A program made the translations under genes and the position numbers. A DNA stretch of 64,000 nucleotides from the NCBI RefSeq assembly GCF_027596085.1, contig NC_072451.1:12680795-12744794 (forward strand), written 5' to 3'. Under the pieces are notes generated by a model. That model was not told the DNA's origin and did not search any database. It was given only the letters and a program-made list of their open reading frames with translations. The stretch comes from Anoplopoma fimbria (Eukaryota; Chordata; Actinopteri; Perciformes; Anoplopomatidae). The stretch's first letter is position 1, and each line of letters starts with the position of its first letter. Positions 1-14,487 of this stretch are shown piece by piece.

Positions 1-1308
1 TGGGGTCACCGTGGGTCTTAATGTTTGACCCAGGTGAGTCATTAAGCTTTAGTTATGACATGACATAGCTAGATGAATATTGGCTACATAAAATAAATAA
101 TTACTCTCCTTTCCTTCCTCTATACCAGATGGATTCAGAGATAGTGTCAACAGTTTAATGGTGATTCATCCCTGAGATGTTACTTCTTAGACTGACGGTA
201 CTGATTCCGTTATAATCTCAAAGGTCAGGTCAGGAGAGGAGATGATGGGAGGGAAGGTCATGACAGGAGAGAAGGAGAAGAAAGAGGAAACTTCAGAATA
301 GATACTCAGGCTAGTTTGTCATACCTTCCACTCCACTCCAACTGTCATCTTTCTTTAGTTTGGATTGTCTTTTTCTTTCTGTTATGTCACAGCCTTTTTT
401 CTGCCTTTCTTCCTCCATCATTATCTCTTACTAACTCTCCTCCTCTCTCACTGCCTCTCTCTCTCTGTCTGACTCCTCTGCTTTGGAAGGAGACGATCCA
501 GAAATAAGGCCATAAATAAAAAATCAACGGCCTTTTCTGTCCCACTTCATTACAGGCTTTTGATGTATGCTTTCTGCAGGAGTATTACTCACCATCCTCA
601 AATCAATGCTCCAATCTATACCCTGCCAGATTGATTTCAGTGGAAGTGACAACAGTGTGGAGAGGTGCGGAACAGATCTGAACACTGTAGGCCATTTTCC
701 AAATACTAGCAGAGTACTGTTATATAAGGACAGCTGCTTAGGGAGATTAAGTGGGATGCCAGACATCATATAGGTACAGAGGTTTGAAAACACAATATAA
801 GCTACTTTTCCAGTTTTGGTTGAAATCTCAATTCGGTCCATCGTTGAGGCCAAACATCTAAATATAAAACAAGAAATCTCTGTCTGTTCTCTGTGTTTTT
901 CAAACCCGTCCTAACAGCCAATGCGTCAAATAATGTGAATGGATCAAAACAAACTAGCAATACATGTGAATTTCCCCTTGTTTCATGCGCACAGGCTTTT
1001 CAATATAATCTTCTGTCTTCACACGAAACAACTCAAGTTTAGGCAGCAAGACTACTTGGTGAGGTCTAGGAAAAGATTGTTGTTTGGGTTAAAAGAACTG
1101 TGGAAGTGCCGTTACTCAAGTATGCAAGTTACTTGAAAAATAAATCAAGGTTTACCTCTTGTTTCCCCTTGGAAAGAACAGCTGTTTCCTGGCTGAAGGA
1201 CCGTTGTTGGTTGAAAACACTTGTTCATGATCATGTGAATAACATACAGAATGATTTTGTTGGACATCTACGACTTTCACCACCCTGGCATGAATCGTTA
1301 ATGTTGTT

Positions 1309-1349
1309 AGTCACGTGACTCATTTGTCACTCGCTAGTCACGTGACTAG
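1309..1349. promoter_or_regulatory. Paired CACGTG palindromes (candidate E-box/CLEAR-like sites)
   Basis: Two E-box palindromes lie 25 bp apart. The first is AGTCACGTGACT at 1309-1320. The second is the 16-bp perfect palindrome CTAGTCACGTGACTAG at 1334-1349. Both contain GTCACGTGAC, the core bound by bHLH-Zip factors such as USF and TFEB/TFE3. A further palindrome, GTTAACGTTAAC, follows at about 1362-1373. Whether any of them is functional in this intron is inference. Confidence 0.35.
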
Positions 1350-1361
1350 GTAGTCAGTTAA

Positions 1362-1556
1362 GTTAACGTTAACCATGCTTTTTTCCTAAACCTAACTTCC
1401 TGTGAAGACAAAAGTTTATTTTGAAAATACACTATGCATGTATGGAGAACACACCCTCACAGACAATAAAGCTAGAGGGGTATGTAGAGCTTCATAGTTT
1501 GAAGCTTAGGAGCAGTGGCCATTGGTGTGAGAATGTGTTGATTACTCACATACCTC
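1362..1556 (+). repeat. Dispersed repeat fragment (cctaaacctaac family)
   Basis: This fragment carries the landmark tcctaaacctaacttcctgtg, then an aagtttattttgaaaatacacta-type stretch and a tail about a gene-like phrase caatga-free region ending near gtgagaatgtg. The same order of landmarks recurs at 6851-7055, and shorter pieces are at 4657-4735, 9841-9990 and 52822-53095. The family is common in percomorph genomes; I cannot place it in a class from sequence alone. Confidence 0.5.
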
Positions 1557-2128
1557 TAGAAGTGCTTATATGATCTACTTCACACTTGCTGTGTCACAGT
1601 CTGGGTCACCAGGACTCCTGCTCACCTGTTCCAAAATACTACATATACCAGCCCAGGTCCTTTGTCCGTTTGTCTTCCTTTCTGTTTGGAGCTCTGTACC
1701 AGTTTGCCCATGTCCTTGTCTGCTGTTTCCTTTGGTGGACTCAAGCCAGTAAGCGACTTCAATTATATCATTGCATTGTTTCTGCTGCCTCCTCATCTAT
1801 TTCTGCATTTGGATCTATCCCTTGCTTCCTTCTATACAGACCATGACATGGCTGGTGTATTTGCTGGGGAGCCCATTGAGTGCTTTTTTGAATTTAGTGC
1901 AAACAAGCTCACTACTCTATCTGTTTCCCCCACGTGTCAAAGTGGCTGCCAGTGTTCTCAACTTGAATGAGACGATGAAGTGAAAAGAGTAACGTTAAGT
2001 TGCTGTGGTAGCTTGAAGTGCATCTCCCTACTCTGTCTTGCTAACTGAGCTGTAAGTGCATCTGGTGGTCTGTCCGTGTCTTGTTTGTTTGCCAGTGACT
2101 TTCAGGTCTGTATCGTGACGTATGTCTG

Positions 2129-2160
2129 ACAACAGTGAGAGTGAAATATCTCACTGTTGT
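2129..2160. repeat. Perfect short hairpin
   Basis: The 12-bp arm acaacagtgaga at 2129-2140 is repeated perfectly in inverted form at 2149-2160, around an 8-base spacer. No gene is next to it, so it is not placed as a terminator. It may be a snap-back duplication. Confidence 0.6.
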
Positions 2161-3051
2161 TCAATAACCGCAGCACGGAAAAGATAGCAGTGTTGCGCAT
2201 GAACATGCATTTATATGTGCGTGCACAAAATTAAACTCCTTAGCAGCCTGAAAAATCAAGTAAAATCAAGTTGCCTTTTTAGCCAGGCTATAGTATAAAT
2301 AGTGAAAATCTGTTGAATCAGGTTGGAATTGGCAGCAGATCAAATGAAGTCTTGTTATTTATGGTTCTATGCTTAAATTTGTCAGCAGAAGAGATGCTGG
2401 ATCGGAGTAGGAGGTTCAGGTAGGAGGGCCCCTTGGCAGAATTAAGCTTAGGGGCCCAAGGAGGTTAAGGCCGGCTTTGTCACTAACATGTATCTGTCAT
2501 TCCTCTGAAGAAAAAGTACACACTAAGTGGTAGACTATACAGTTCAGGTATATATTTTTATGTGCTTTGTGGGCATTTGAAAAAGTTATTTCGTAGTACA
2601 ATAAGTAAGAAGAGTAATACTTGTCATATCTAAACATTATAATAAATGTTGGGGCTCTTTAAGTTGAAGTCCTCCCCTGATGTCTTTTTCCATGAGCCAG
2701 ACTGTATTTCACTAGCGATTCTCACTGTGAGTAGCTGCGACTTTGGTGTGTGACGCAACTATTTCATGTGGCAGTTTCATGCTGAGGACCCAAGGAAGTG
2801 CAGTGGTAAGTATTAAGTAGTTTGTATGAGCGGTTCTCGAGAAAGCTGCAACCAGCAACACCACAGGACAAACATTCAGCCCATTCTGAACCGGCATTGA
2901 ACGGTCACTGCACTTATAATTAAAAAATAACAGAACTGTACAGAACTGTAGCCCACATTTTCTGTAAATGAAAGAAAATGTTAGAAGTAACTTGTAGGGT
3001 TTCTTGTTTTTTTTACTGCTCAAAACTAGTTTGGAGAGAAAGGTGATTTAA

Positions 3052-3426
3052 ACAGGCCCTATTATGCTATTTTCCAGGTGGATATTTTTATCTCAAGTTA
3101 CAGTTACATGTTTACATGCGTTATGCTCATAATCCGCCTTGTTTTTCTGATCCTGGCTGTCCTGCAGCACCTCTTCTCACCCTCTCTGTGAAATGCTCCG
3201 TTGTAGCGCTTGCTCCTCCCTCCAGAAAGCAAAGTCTGCTCTGATTGGTCAGCTAGCCTGCTTTGTTGTGATTTATCAACATTTCACATTTCAAAAAATT
3301 CTTCCTTCGAACCTTCTCCTTAGGCGTGGACTTCAGGTTTTACACTCTACTGACCTTTTACATGTAAGAAATATATATAAAACACTAAAGGAGAGGGAAA
3401 AAGTAGAAAAGCATAATAGGGCCACT
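3052..3426. mobile_element. TTAA-flanked non-autonomous DNA transposon (piggyBac-like), copy 1
   Basis: The 375-bp element is bounded on both sides by TTAA (3048-3051 and 3427-3430). Its ends are near-perfect inverted repeats, ACAGGCCCTATTATGC at the left and GCATAATAGGGCCACT at the right. A longer inverted-orientation relative sits at 26285-26804, and both contain a similar stretch around ctgattggtcagctagc. TTAA duplication is the hallmark of the piggyBac superfamily. There is no transposase inside, so it is non-autonomous. It ends 168 bp upstream of a coding exon. Confidence 0.75.
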
Positions 3427-3594
3427 TTAAAGTGTACATATTGTCCGTGGTCTTCTTACTGGCCTTATACAGGAGCTTTCAACCCCATCTCCCTTCGACT
3501 TATGACTTGGATCACTTGTCATAACGGAAATAACATGATACCGGGAGGAAATATAACTAACTTTATCAAATCCCTTTTTGTTGTGTTACTACAG

Positions 3595-3688
3595 ATGACA
3601 GCAGAAGCCATTCTCCGTCTGGTCAATGATCCTGTGCTGCCATTCTACCCTCTGGACATTGCCCTGGATGTTCAAAACAAACTCAAAG
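3595..3688 (+). CDS. naaladl2-like exon (third from last)
   Basis: This 94-nt exon follows an acceptor (ttactacag, AG at 3593-3594) and ends at the donor AAG|GTAACA. It encodes 31 codons plus one base, beginning MTAEAILRLVNDPVLPF. The motif around residues 12-21, DPVLPFYPLD, is typical of the segment that precedes the C-terminal dimerisation domain in the glutamate carboxypeptidase II / transferrin-receptor family (peptidase M28B). It exits in phase 1, and its last G joins AA of the next exon to give Glu. That phase match across a 21-kb intron is strong internal support. The protein would be a type II membrane glycoprotein. NAALADL2 is the best family match from memory; NAALAD2 or another paralogue is less likely. 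Earlier exons lie outside the window. Confidence 0.75.
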
Positions 3689-6600
3689 GTAACACTGATA
3701 ATGATACAATGGTAGTAATGGTGGTGATGGTTATGTGCATGGTTATGTCATTTGATCAGGTCGTCTTGTGGAGACTTCTGACCTGAGAACATGTACAGAG
3801 TCACCAACACATCAGATAAACCTTTAAAATCTCAAGAGTGAAATAAACAAATAAGCTTGGGAGTAGTTTGCAGATGATTGCATTTAAATGGGCTATAGTA
3901 CCTGATACTAGTTCTGCATAGTGTACGATGATAGACAGGGTTTAGTTGCTGTAGTAATAATGGCTCAGTGTGACAGAATATCTCTATTATGTGTGAAGAC
4001 ATAACTGTTGATTGAATGATAGTTTTAAGGTTACAAACATACAGACAGCCTTTCATTTAGACAGAAAGTTTTTGATATGATTTCAGATTTTTAGGTCAAA
4101 TCTCATTTTGAATGAAATCAAGCCAGATTAGTTTTTGTTTATATGCCAGATTACGAGAAATGCCATGTACTTGTTCTTATCTGCATTTAAAACAAGTCTA
4201 TGAATAATACTTGATCATTGGAAAGCACTAAAGGCACACTGAAGATAAATTACAGCATGGTTTGGGGAGGAGCCAGGGGCATGTAAAAATCAACATTACG
4301 GATTAGGAGGAATAATGTTACCAACATGTAATGTAAATGGTAATGGACCAAGAATAGGCCCCTGCAGCATCCCGTTATGGAGTATAGTGGGCTTGAATCC
4401 ACCATCTGACACAAGAAATTTGTTCTTCCTGTAAAATAGGTAAGGACCCAGCTGAGTGCTGGGTCGGGACCATTGGGACCTAAAACTGTAGTTCGTGAGG
4501 TAGGATGAACTAAGACAAATAAAATAGGGGAAGATAAAATAGAATAAATAAAATCATCCCCTCTGCTGGCAGTAGACTTGTCCATGTTTGTGATTCGTCA
4601 TGTGCTGCAAACACTGCCCCTTTCATGTGAAAGCTCTTATAGCCAGATTGAGATTATTTTAAGCCCAACCAGGATGTTTTCCTAAACCCTAGATAAGTGG
4701 TTACGTTGCTTAGACCTAAATTTTGTTTTGTAGCATACTGTCGTCCCGTAAAAAAAAGTTGTGATGAGCGACACAAACGAAAGGAACAATTAGTGTCGCT
4801 CAGCACAAAACCAATCGATTGCATTTTGTGACTTTTTCACGAACTGCTGTTAGACTGTGTTGGATGATAACACAGCACATGCTTTGAATTAATTAGATAA
4901 AAGTCTGCAGTGTTCTAAACAGACTCGATGAACACTATCTCAAGGACTTGATATTTGACTTGGAATTGCAAATAATTCCATGTGAGCATTTCTAAATTAA
5001 CCTTCCCAGACAGACAAAGTAGGCAGCAAGCACCTTCACCCAGATTTTATTTTTAGCTAAAATGCGTATTATTAAACTATCAAAAAAGAGTGTGTTCTGT
5101 GAGACGAACAGACAGTCAGAACCTCTCAGGATTGCGGCCCTATGGAGGCCTGCGTTGAAGGTGAAACCCATCTTGAGGTTGGCGTCAAACTTTAAGATGA
5201 GGAAAAGCAGCTGGCACCGGATGATTTGGCTCCGCATTGGGGCAGGCGGTTCAGGACCTGACTCTGGAAACCTCAGCTTAGGACCCGATTCCGGCTGAGC
5301 GTCAACTCAGAGCCTCAAAACAGGAAGCGGCTTGTCGTAGGCTTGAACCCTACATACAGAAACAGGATTGACATATGCCATGGAGCTTGACCGAGGAGAA
5401 TCTGGGTCGCTGGCAGCAGGGACTCTGTGTTGCTGAACGGCCTGGGGGATCGATGTCTCATCGACTCACGCTTCCTTCTAGGGCAAGTTGTCTGGTGGCT
5501 AGCTGACTGAAAGTCTTGAGAACCTCCCAAGGCGAGGCTGGTTCCCAGGAATGGGTTTGGGACTGGACAGGCTCAGGACTCAGTCTGCACTTGCAGACTG
5601 TAGGTTGGCTGATTGGGGAGCAGGCTGAGATGCAGGCTGGAAACTAGAAGGCTGGATGCTAGTTGACGGGGAATCCGAAGTGTTTAAAAAGTTCTATAGC
5701 CACTCAGGCAAAGACCGCCAGAGCTGCCACTTTGAAACCCACTGCCCGAAAAGTGGGATTTTCCGCAGTAAACAGCACTGTCAATGCCATGGAAGTTCAG
5801 GTTAACGGATGTTCTCAGGAATTTGTTGGCGAGGAGTTTTTCTGAAAGTTTAATGAGCCTGAGCTTAGCAGTTGACCTCCCCCTGGCACTAGTCCATGGG
5901 AAACTTTCACATGTAAATAAAAATGCTGTGAGCTATAAAAATGCAAATCATGATAGTAAGGTTACACCTTTTTTCTTAAAGGTAATAACTTCATTTGAAG
6001 AAAATCTATCTATATAAATAGATCAGGCTTAGTATAATTATAGATTCAGACTGAGGGGAAAGATAAGTGTTCCTAAAATGCCTTATCTGAGTGATTTTTC
6101 TATTTATTTTATGTCTCTTTAATTCAGTCTGTAAATATTTATTTATATTTTCCCAATTTCATTAAATTATTGATTTCCTATATTTTCTAAATATAATTAT
6201 TTTTGATAATGTTCCAATCACAAAATACAATCCTATATCTTTATGCTTTATATCTGTGAATGCACATGAATTTAACTTTACAATTCTTTCATATAAATAA
6301 CGATTAGCAATGAAACAGCAACATACTGAATGGATGATCTTCTTTTGCTCAATACAATTATTTGAAATATTGTAAATATAACTTAAATTGTAGCTTGAAT
6401 AGATTTTCCTTATGTAAATTGGTATGCAATGATGAAATACATTGTTTGCCACTAGCCATGGTCAACTATTCTATAAAATAAGATACACAAAATAATACAA
6501 TTAAATTCAACAATTTATGTGAATAATACCATCCAATGAGGTTCAGTAACTTGTTTTACAAATCAAAATATACATACCTACAAACAGACATACAAACAGA

Positions 6601-6850
6601 CATAAAAACAAAATTTTCAAACAAAAATGTTACAACACATATATTACATTTAAAAACTTCTTAAGAGAATTCTCAATCATTTGCATCTACGCCTACACAC
6701 GGCCGAGTCCCCTGGATGATTTCAGCTGGGTCTGGATACAGCCTGTTGCAGGAAAAGTCTCTCAACACTGCATGACGTTAGAGGAAGCCAGGTTATGATG
6801 GCCCTGTTACCAGCTTTGTTTTTGAAATGTTTAGTTCCTCTATGGCTGAT
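3689..6850. other. Intron 1, proximal part; no gene seen
   Basis: Intron sequence starts with the donor GTAACA. It contains a short piece of the cctaaacctaac repeat family at 4657-4735, with an imperfect stem gagcgacac/gtgtcgctc just after it at about 4770-4803. A relatively G+C-rich stretch with many ggctg words lies at 5210-5850; I cannot identify it and suspect old transposon DNA. A very A+T-rich stretch follows from 5930 to 6660. No open frame in this region looks like a real protein. Confidence 0.5.
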
Positions 6851-7055
6851 AGATCGCCTAAGTGGTTTTGTTGCCTAAATCTAACTTCCTGTGTCGACAG
6901 TCACAAGTTTATTTTGAGAAGACACTATTTATGTCGAGAGCGTTAATGACACGCCGTCGCTGACATGCTCAAAACTGATGCTGGAGTGTCATAGTTTATA
7001 GTTTGGGGCCAATGACCAAGCAGCAGTATGGGAGTGAGAATGTTTATAATCTTGC
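6851..7055 (+). repeat. Dispersed repeat fragment (cctaaacctaac family)
   Basis: This fragment shares the ordered landmarks of 1362-1556: cctaaatctaacttcctgtg, then aagtttattttgagaagacacta, and a downstream part about gggagtgagaatgt. Divergence between the copies is clear, so the insertion is old. Confidence 0.5.
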
Positions 7056-7139
7056 AGGTTTGACAGTGTGATTCTGCACTCTGCATCAAACAACAAGAGT
7101 CTTGGACTCTAGACATAACACTGTCCTATGCACAGCATA

Positions 7140-9701
<2,562 letters not shown>

Positions 9702-9840
9702 GGGGTGACTGTGGCTCAGTGGTAGAGCAGGGTAGTCCTCCAGTCAGTGGATCGGCGGCTCGGTCCCCGGCTTGGGAAGTTCATGTTGATGTGCATTCAC
9801 ACACCATCGGTGTGTGAATGTTAGTTAGAGAATAGAGATC
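9702..9840 (+). mobile_element. tRNA-headed SINE
   Basis: The head gtggctcagtggtagagc (9711-9728) matches an RNA polymerase III A box. The stretch ggctcggtcccc (9757-9768) matches a B box at the usual spacing. The body continues with a perfect hairpin (12-bp arms cattcacacacc/ggtgtgtgaatg, 3-base loop, 9794-9820) seen in related fish SINEs. It is not a functional tRNA gene, because no complete cloverleaf follows. Confidence 0.65.
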
Positions 9841-9990
9841 TTTTTCTTACCCAAACCAAGTAGTTTTGTTGCCGAAACCTAACAAAGTGTTGTTGATTTC
9901 TTTCCAAATCACAACGTGAACCACGTGTTTACTTAATTAGTAGTGGAGCTTCAAAGTTGTCGCCCAGGGCTTCCCAGTGCACTAGAAGTT
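9841..9990 (+). repeat. Dispersed repeat fragment (cctaaacctaac family)
   Basis: The segment around 9850-9890 reads caagtagttttgttgccgaaacctaac, a landmark of the repeat family also found at 1362, 4657, 6851 and 52822. It abuts the SINE just before it. Confidence 0.45.
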
Positions 9991-10325
9991 GACAACAAGG
10001 GGTCGTGACCAAACGTTCAACCATGACAAGTTGTGAAGGAGGATGGGCTGGATTTTTCCGCTGTGCATACCAGCCTACTTGGCTGACAACTTAGCTTTCC
10101 CTTAAGCTTTGAGTTTTGGTTAAAATAGCTCTGCAGAGAGGTTTCATACTTGTGGTCACTTATGTCCATAATCTCCCTTTGTATCAAGACTGGCATCATT
10201 AGAGTGGTTGGTGTATTTCTGCTGTGCTACTGCTTCCTTGAATATTCTGGGCAACACTGTACAGAATAGCTCTTTACATAGCACTGCGTGTTGTTTAGCA
10301 GGTGGATCTTTAATGTTTCCATTTT

Positions 10326-10420
10326 GAAGTGGCTGTGGGTCAGAGGTAGAGCCGGTTGTCTTCCATTTGGAATATCGCCAGTCCATGTCGATGTGTCCTT
10401 GGTCAACCCAAATTAATGAT
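10326..10420 (+). mobile_element. Degenerate tRNA-headed SINE fragment
   Basis: The stretch gtggctgtgggtcagaggtagagc resembles the SINE A-box region at 9711. A cgatgtgtccttggtcaa segment typical of the SINE body follows at about 10389. It is truncated and mutated. Confidence 0.45.
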
Positions 10421-11395
10421 TTATTTAAACAATCGCCAAAACTACATTGTTAATCAAAGGCAGAATCGGACAAAACTGAAATTATCGTCAGATTTTCATC
10501 ATTGCAATGGTCCATACACATTTCATGTGTGAAGAAGGCTTTCTCCAGAAAAAGCCCCTAGATGTTTCATTTAAACAAATAAACCATGATTAACTGAGAC
10601 CTACAGTGACATGACAAAAATTCTGTGAAATATCAACTGAACTGCAGGCTGCTGAACATAGAGCAGAGGACAGAACAGGAGAGGTTGTAAGCTGAGGCTG
10701 TATAAAGTAAATTGTTCAATATGTCTGGCTTTTAGAGCCTAATATTTTTTCCTACATTGGTTATACTTGTACTTGGAAAAATGTTGTATATATAAAGATT
10801 CCATTCCATCAAAGGAAAAAGTTTTCTCTTTTTTTTATAATAATGCAAATGTACTTTGTTTAGTTTCATGATTAGACAACATTTCCATGCCAGGAATATC
10901 TTATCTTTTATGTATATCTTTACATTTGGCAATAATTAGACCTTATAATTGGGAAATACGGCAAATGTGATGATTAATCTCTTGAATTGAAGAAATGGTT
11001 TTGCTGTGGGGAATAGGTTTTTTTTAATTGCAGCTGTTTTATAACACACAATTGGACATCATGTCCCTACACTTCATCTCCAAGTGTCATTTTCCATATG
11101 CTTACATTTAGTTTGACTATTTTCATCAGCTGTGTGCCATCAAAAAGAGGCTTCTTGTGACAGATTTTAGGCTCTTTATTGTGGTTATTAAATTGGTATT
11201 CAATTTAATTCTAGGTGGCATTATAAACATCTTGAAGTTATAAATCTGACTTGGTGAAACGTGTAGATACTCTCAATGCTTCATACCAAGCAGCTATTGT
11301 TCAAGGAAACAGTTGAAAAAACTTTAACCTTTGCTGGCACCAGATGGAAAGGAAGAAGAGGAGGAGGAACAGGAAAGTGAAATAAATACATTTTG

Positions 11396-11396
<1 letters not shown>
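10421..11396. other. Intronic A+T-rich sequence, no gene seen
   Basis: I see no exon, inverted-repeat ends or microsatellite of note here. It is intron sequence between a SINE fragment and a GT array. Confidence 0.5.

Positions 11397-11490
<94 letters not shown>
11397..11490. repeat. (GT)n microsatellite, about 94 bp
   Basis: This is a pure GT dinucleotide run. The reverse-strand His-Thr open frame across it is an artefact. Confidence 0.97.
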
Positions 11491-11491
<1 letters not shown>

Positions 11492-12151
11492 TAACAGATA
11501 GTGAGGCATGATGAATAATTACTGATGGTTGTTTGGATTCTGAGTAGGTTGTGTGTTGCAGGGTAAAAACTGGCTTTAGATACTGAGATTTAAGTACCTT
11601 CTTATTCTAATCAATAATTAATAATCCATTTAAGAAAATACCATTTAAGTCAAGTCTGAGAGGCCCAGTTTCCAGATTGATTCAGAAGTAAGGCAGAGAG
11701 TTTTGTTTCCAACTGCAATAACGGAGTGTTTTGAATTTGCTTTGATTTGCGCCTCTTTCTGGCTTCTTCTCCATCTGCTGTGTGGAATGTTCGAATTAAC
11801 AGCCCCCTGTGTGAAAACCCATTGCGCTACAAAAGCTAATGGAGAAGAGGCTAGCTAGGAGAGGGAGCAGGGCTTTGATCTTGTCAGGAAAGGTGAGGTC
11901 GAGAAAAAGAGTACAGTACCTCCTGTCTGTATTAGTAGAAGTGTGTGTGCAAGTAGAACGTTGGTGGATGTCATCATTAGTGTGCCAGTAAATAAACTGT
12001 GAGAAGGCTAAGTAAGGGAAGAAGCATGTGTAGGCTTTACAGTGAAGCACGTTCTATTTGGGTTCTATTAAAAGATTAGTGTAAAAATATATTTGGGGTA
12101 TGTGTATGGCTATGCGTGGGGGTGTATGAGTAGAATTGCTTGTGTGTGTTA

Positions 12152-12154
<3 letters not shown>

Positions 12155-12220
<66 letters not shown>

Positions 12221-12247
12221 TGGTCTTTGGGTCTGGTCTTTGGGTGT
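12155..12247. repeat. (GT)n microsatellite with a short tandem duplication at its 3' edge
   Basis: A GT run of about 65 bp ends at 12219. A tandem copy of tctggtctttggg follows at 12219-12244. It is the third GT array in 5 kb. Confidence 0.95.
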
Positions 12248-14129
12248 CTAAGCAGCCCCCTGCGGCAGAGGACCAGTGATAAGTAATGGATTCTTCACAG
12301 CCACTTTAGAGCGCTGCAGTATTCAGGACTGGCAGGCCAGAAGGGGACTCAGATCAAACAACCAGAGCTAATTGAAACCCCCAAAACCTTTTGTTCCACT
12401 TTTTAAATCACTATTCCTTTTCATATAAAACTGCCTTTGGTCTAGCCTGATCAGACATACATCTTCACTCATTTAATGAAGTGATAATGCTCAGTAGAAG
12501 GGCTGCCTTTGGTCCTCAACTGCAGTACCAAAAAAGGTAGAACAGGTGATTGTCAGTGCTGGTTATAACTACAATTCACTGAGGAAATCAAAGTAAACCA
12601 GGCCACTGAGCATCCAGAAAAAAGCTTCAATACTTCTAATAATATATTCTCAGAAGTCTCAGAACTTCTTTTAAACAAACTTTCTCATTTGTGGTTTTGA
12701 TGATGGGGAAAGACACATCAGAAAGGTACACAGCGGAACTTATCTGTGCATATTTGTGAATTATGTGAGTGAAGGAGCTTTGTGACACTACTCTAAGGGC
12801 AGCCAATCAAGTAGGTATCTCCCAAAGGTACAGTTTTAGTATGGAATTCCCTTTTGTGTCTCTACGGTATGTCTCCTTGAGCCACGGTTGCCTGCAGGTA
12901 TAGGTCTGTTTAGCACCTCCCCAATAAACCTGAACACGCACATGTCAAAAGTTGAAGTGTTTCTGTAGGCGTGCGAGTGAAAGGAGTTAAAGAAATAGAT
13001 GATTGATAGATGCATTAGTATTAAACTGAGACCAGTTTATAACCAGTTACCAGGTACAACATAGTAACTAAAAACTCCTTCTCGTAACTGTTCGTTGTGA
13101 ATTGTTAACTGGTAGTCTAATTACAAGGAAGGAACTGTACGATTAACTGTCAAAGGAGTCAACACGGTTGCTTTGCATTTATAGGCATTTAGAATATGCA
13201 ATCATGCATATGACATGTATATTAATTTGCATTTCTTAATGAATTTGCTTAACTAAATTAAGATCATCTGCACAGTGAACATAAATAAACATAAATATGT
13301 GCAATGACTTATTAATACCATACCACGTGTATACCATTTCAGAAGAAGAGCTGGATGGTATTTTCCTTACTTCAAGTCATTTCTGAAAGATTCCCAACTG
13401 TATGTGCATCAGCAGGAAATGTGTCCAGATTTATGATATGTAGAAGAGGCGAGTTTCTTTCAGAATTTCTCAAAAACATGGTCTGACCATAACTTTAATA
13501 GACCTTTTTTCTTTTTAAACCAAAAGTACTTGCGTGGAACACTGTGTGAAATCAGTGAAGTAGTATTAAGGCAAGGCAAGTCAAATGTCTTTATATTGCA
13601 CATTTCATACAGAGAGGTAGCTTAAGGTGCTCTACATAATGAATAAATTCATGAAAAAGATTGGTTAAATTATGACTCACAAATCAGTGATTATTGATAT
13701 TACTACAGTGTGCTCTCAGTTCCACCTAATTAAGACATTGATCTGCTGAAAAACAATATTAACTCCAAGATATTGTACCAAAGAGGTGATAGAGTGCATT
13801 TACCACTTTAGCATTTACAAGAAGAACGCCTTGAGGATATGAATCTCTGTTTTGGTCTTTTTGTGCCTGAGAGGAAGTACATTTAATATGTGAAAGCATC
13901 TGCTGCATGGTATAAAATGCAATGTTTTTTCCCCAGTCATAGACATGATGCCCCAAAATCTACTGTAATAAGAGAGCTACTGGAGAGGATGTTGCTAAGA
14001 AAGGTAGAACATTAAGTCACCTCTTGCATAGTCCAGACCAGGCAAACATATCATTTTCTAAATGACTGTCTTCAGTACTCAAATAATACGACAATAATTG
14101 GAGCCAGGATTAGTAAGGAATCTATATCA
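12248..14129. other. Intronic sequence with a small repeat fragment, no gene seen
   Basis: A fragment starting aaggcaaggcaagtcaaatg at about 13570 and running to about 13640 resembles the end of a very abundant fish repeat. It contains the phrase ttatattgcacatttcat. No exon or defined element was recognised elsewhere. Confidence 0.45.
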
Positions 14130-14487
14130 TTAGAGGTTAAAATAAGATTAGATAAGCCTTTTTTAGTTCCACAGTGCGAAATTTGTAGGGTCACAGCATA
14201 GTGGATAGTGCAAACAAACAATTAAGAGACATTAGACAGTAGAAAACGAGATCAAAAACAAGTACAATTTGTAAACACACAGTAAAGTATAATAAATAAG
14301 TAAAAACCATTAAAAAACAACAGTATGATTGTTAGTATTGCACTGTGGATTAAGCAGATTATTTATATTGCACGGTGGATATATTAGATTAATATAGTTT
14401 TTGGTATGTGTGGTTTACTGGGAGCAGAGTTGGTTGTGCAGCCTGACAGCAGCAGGAAGGAAGGACCTGACGTATGGGGTTAGGGTA
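14130..14487 (-). mobile_element. 3' end of a Jockey-type LINE (family A), antisense
   Basis: Read on the minus strand, this piece begins with codons for the last residues of the family A reverse-transcriptase protein (SFLPAAVRLHNQL at 14410-14460). It continues into a 3' tail ending in TTATCTAATCTTATTTT. The same C-terminus and tail are at 59756-60112 on the + strand. It is a 5'-truncated insertion, the usual outcome of LINE retrotransposition. Confidence 0.7.

Larger units (their letters stand above)
1..3051. other. Upstream intronic sequence, no gene seen
   Basis: I see no exon in this stretch. Its open frames are short and low in complexity, such as the C+T-rich run near 410-480, and none resembles a known protein. 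It holds the CACGTG palindromes at 1309-1349, a dispersed repeat at 1362-1556 and a short perfect hairpin at 2129-2160, listed separately. The rest is probably the intron that precedes the exon at 3595. Confidence 0.5.

Noticed and set aside
1..40. Splice-donor-like CAG|GTGAGTC at 31-40, suggesting an upstream exon ending at the window edge
   Set aside because: The exon at 3595 needs a phase-0 exit. The only open frame across 1-33 leaves in phase 1, the other two have stops, and the residues resemble nothing in the family.
316..507. 63-codon open frame
   Set aside because: It is low-complexity C+T-rich sequence without domain, splice context or conservation evidence.
3193..3786. 197-codon open frame spanning the exon at 3595
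   Set aside because: It reads through a TTAA element, a splice acceptor and a donor, and only the 94-nt exon inside it makes protein sense.
9711..9768. Possible tRNA gene
   Set aside because: Only A- and B-box-like stretches are present. No full cloverleaf or acceptor stem forms, and a SINE body follows.
11324..11509. Reverse-strand His-Thr frame
   Set aside because: It is the reverse of a (GT)n microsatellite.
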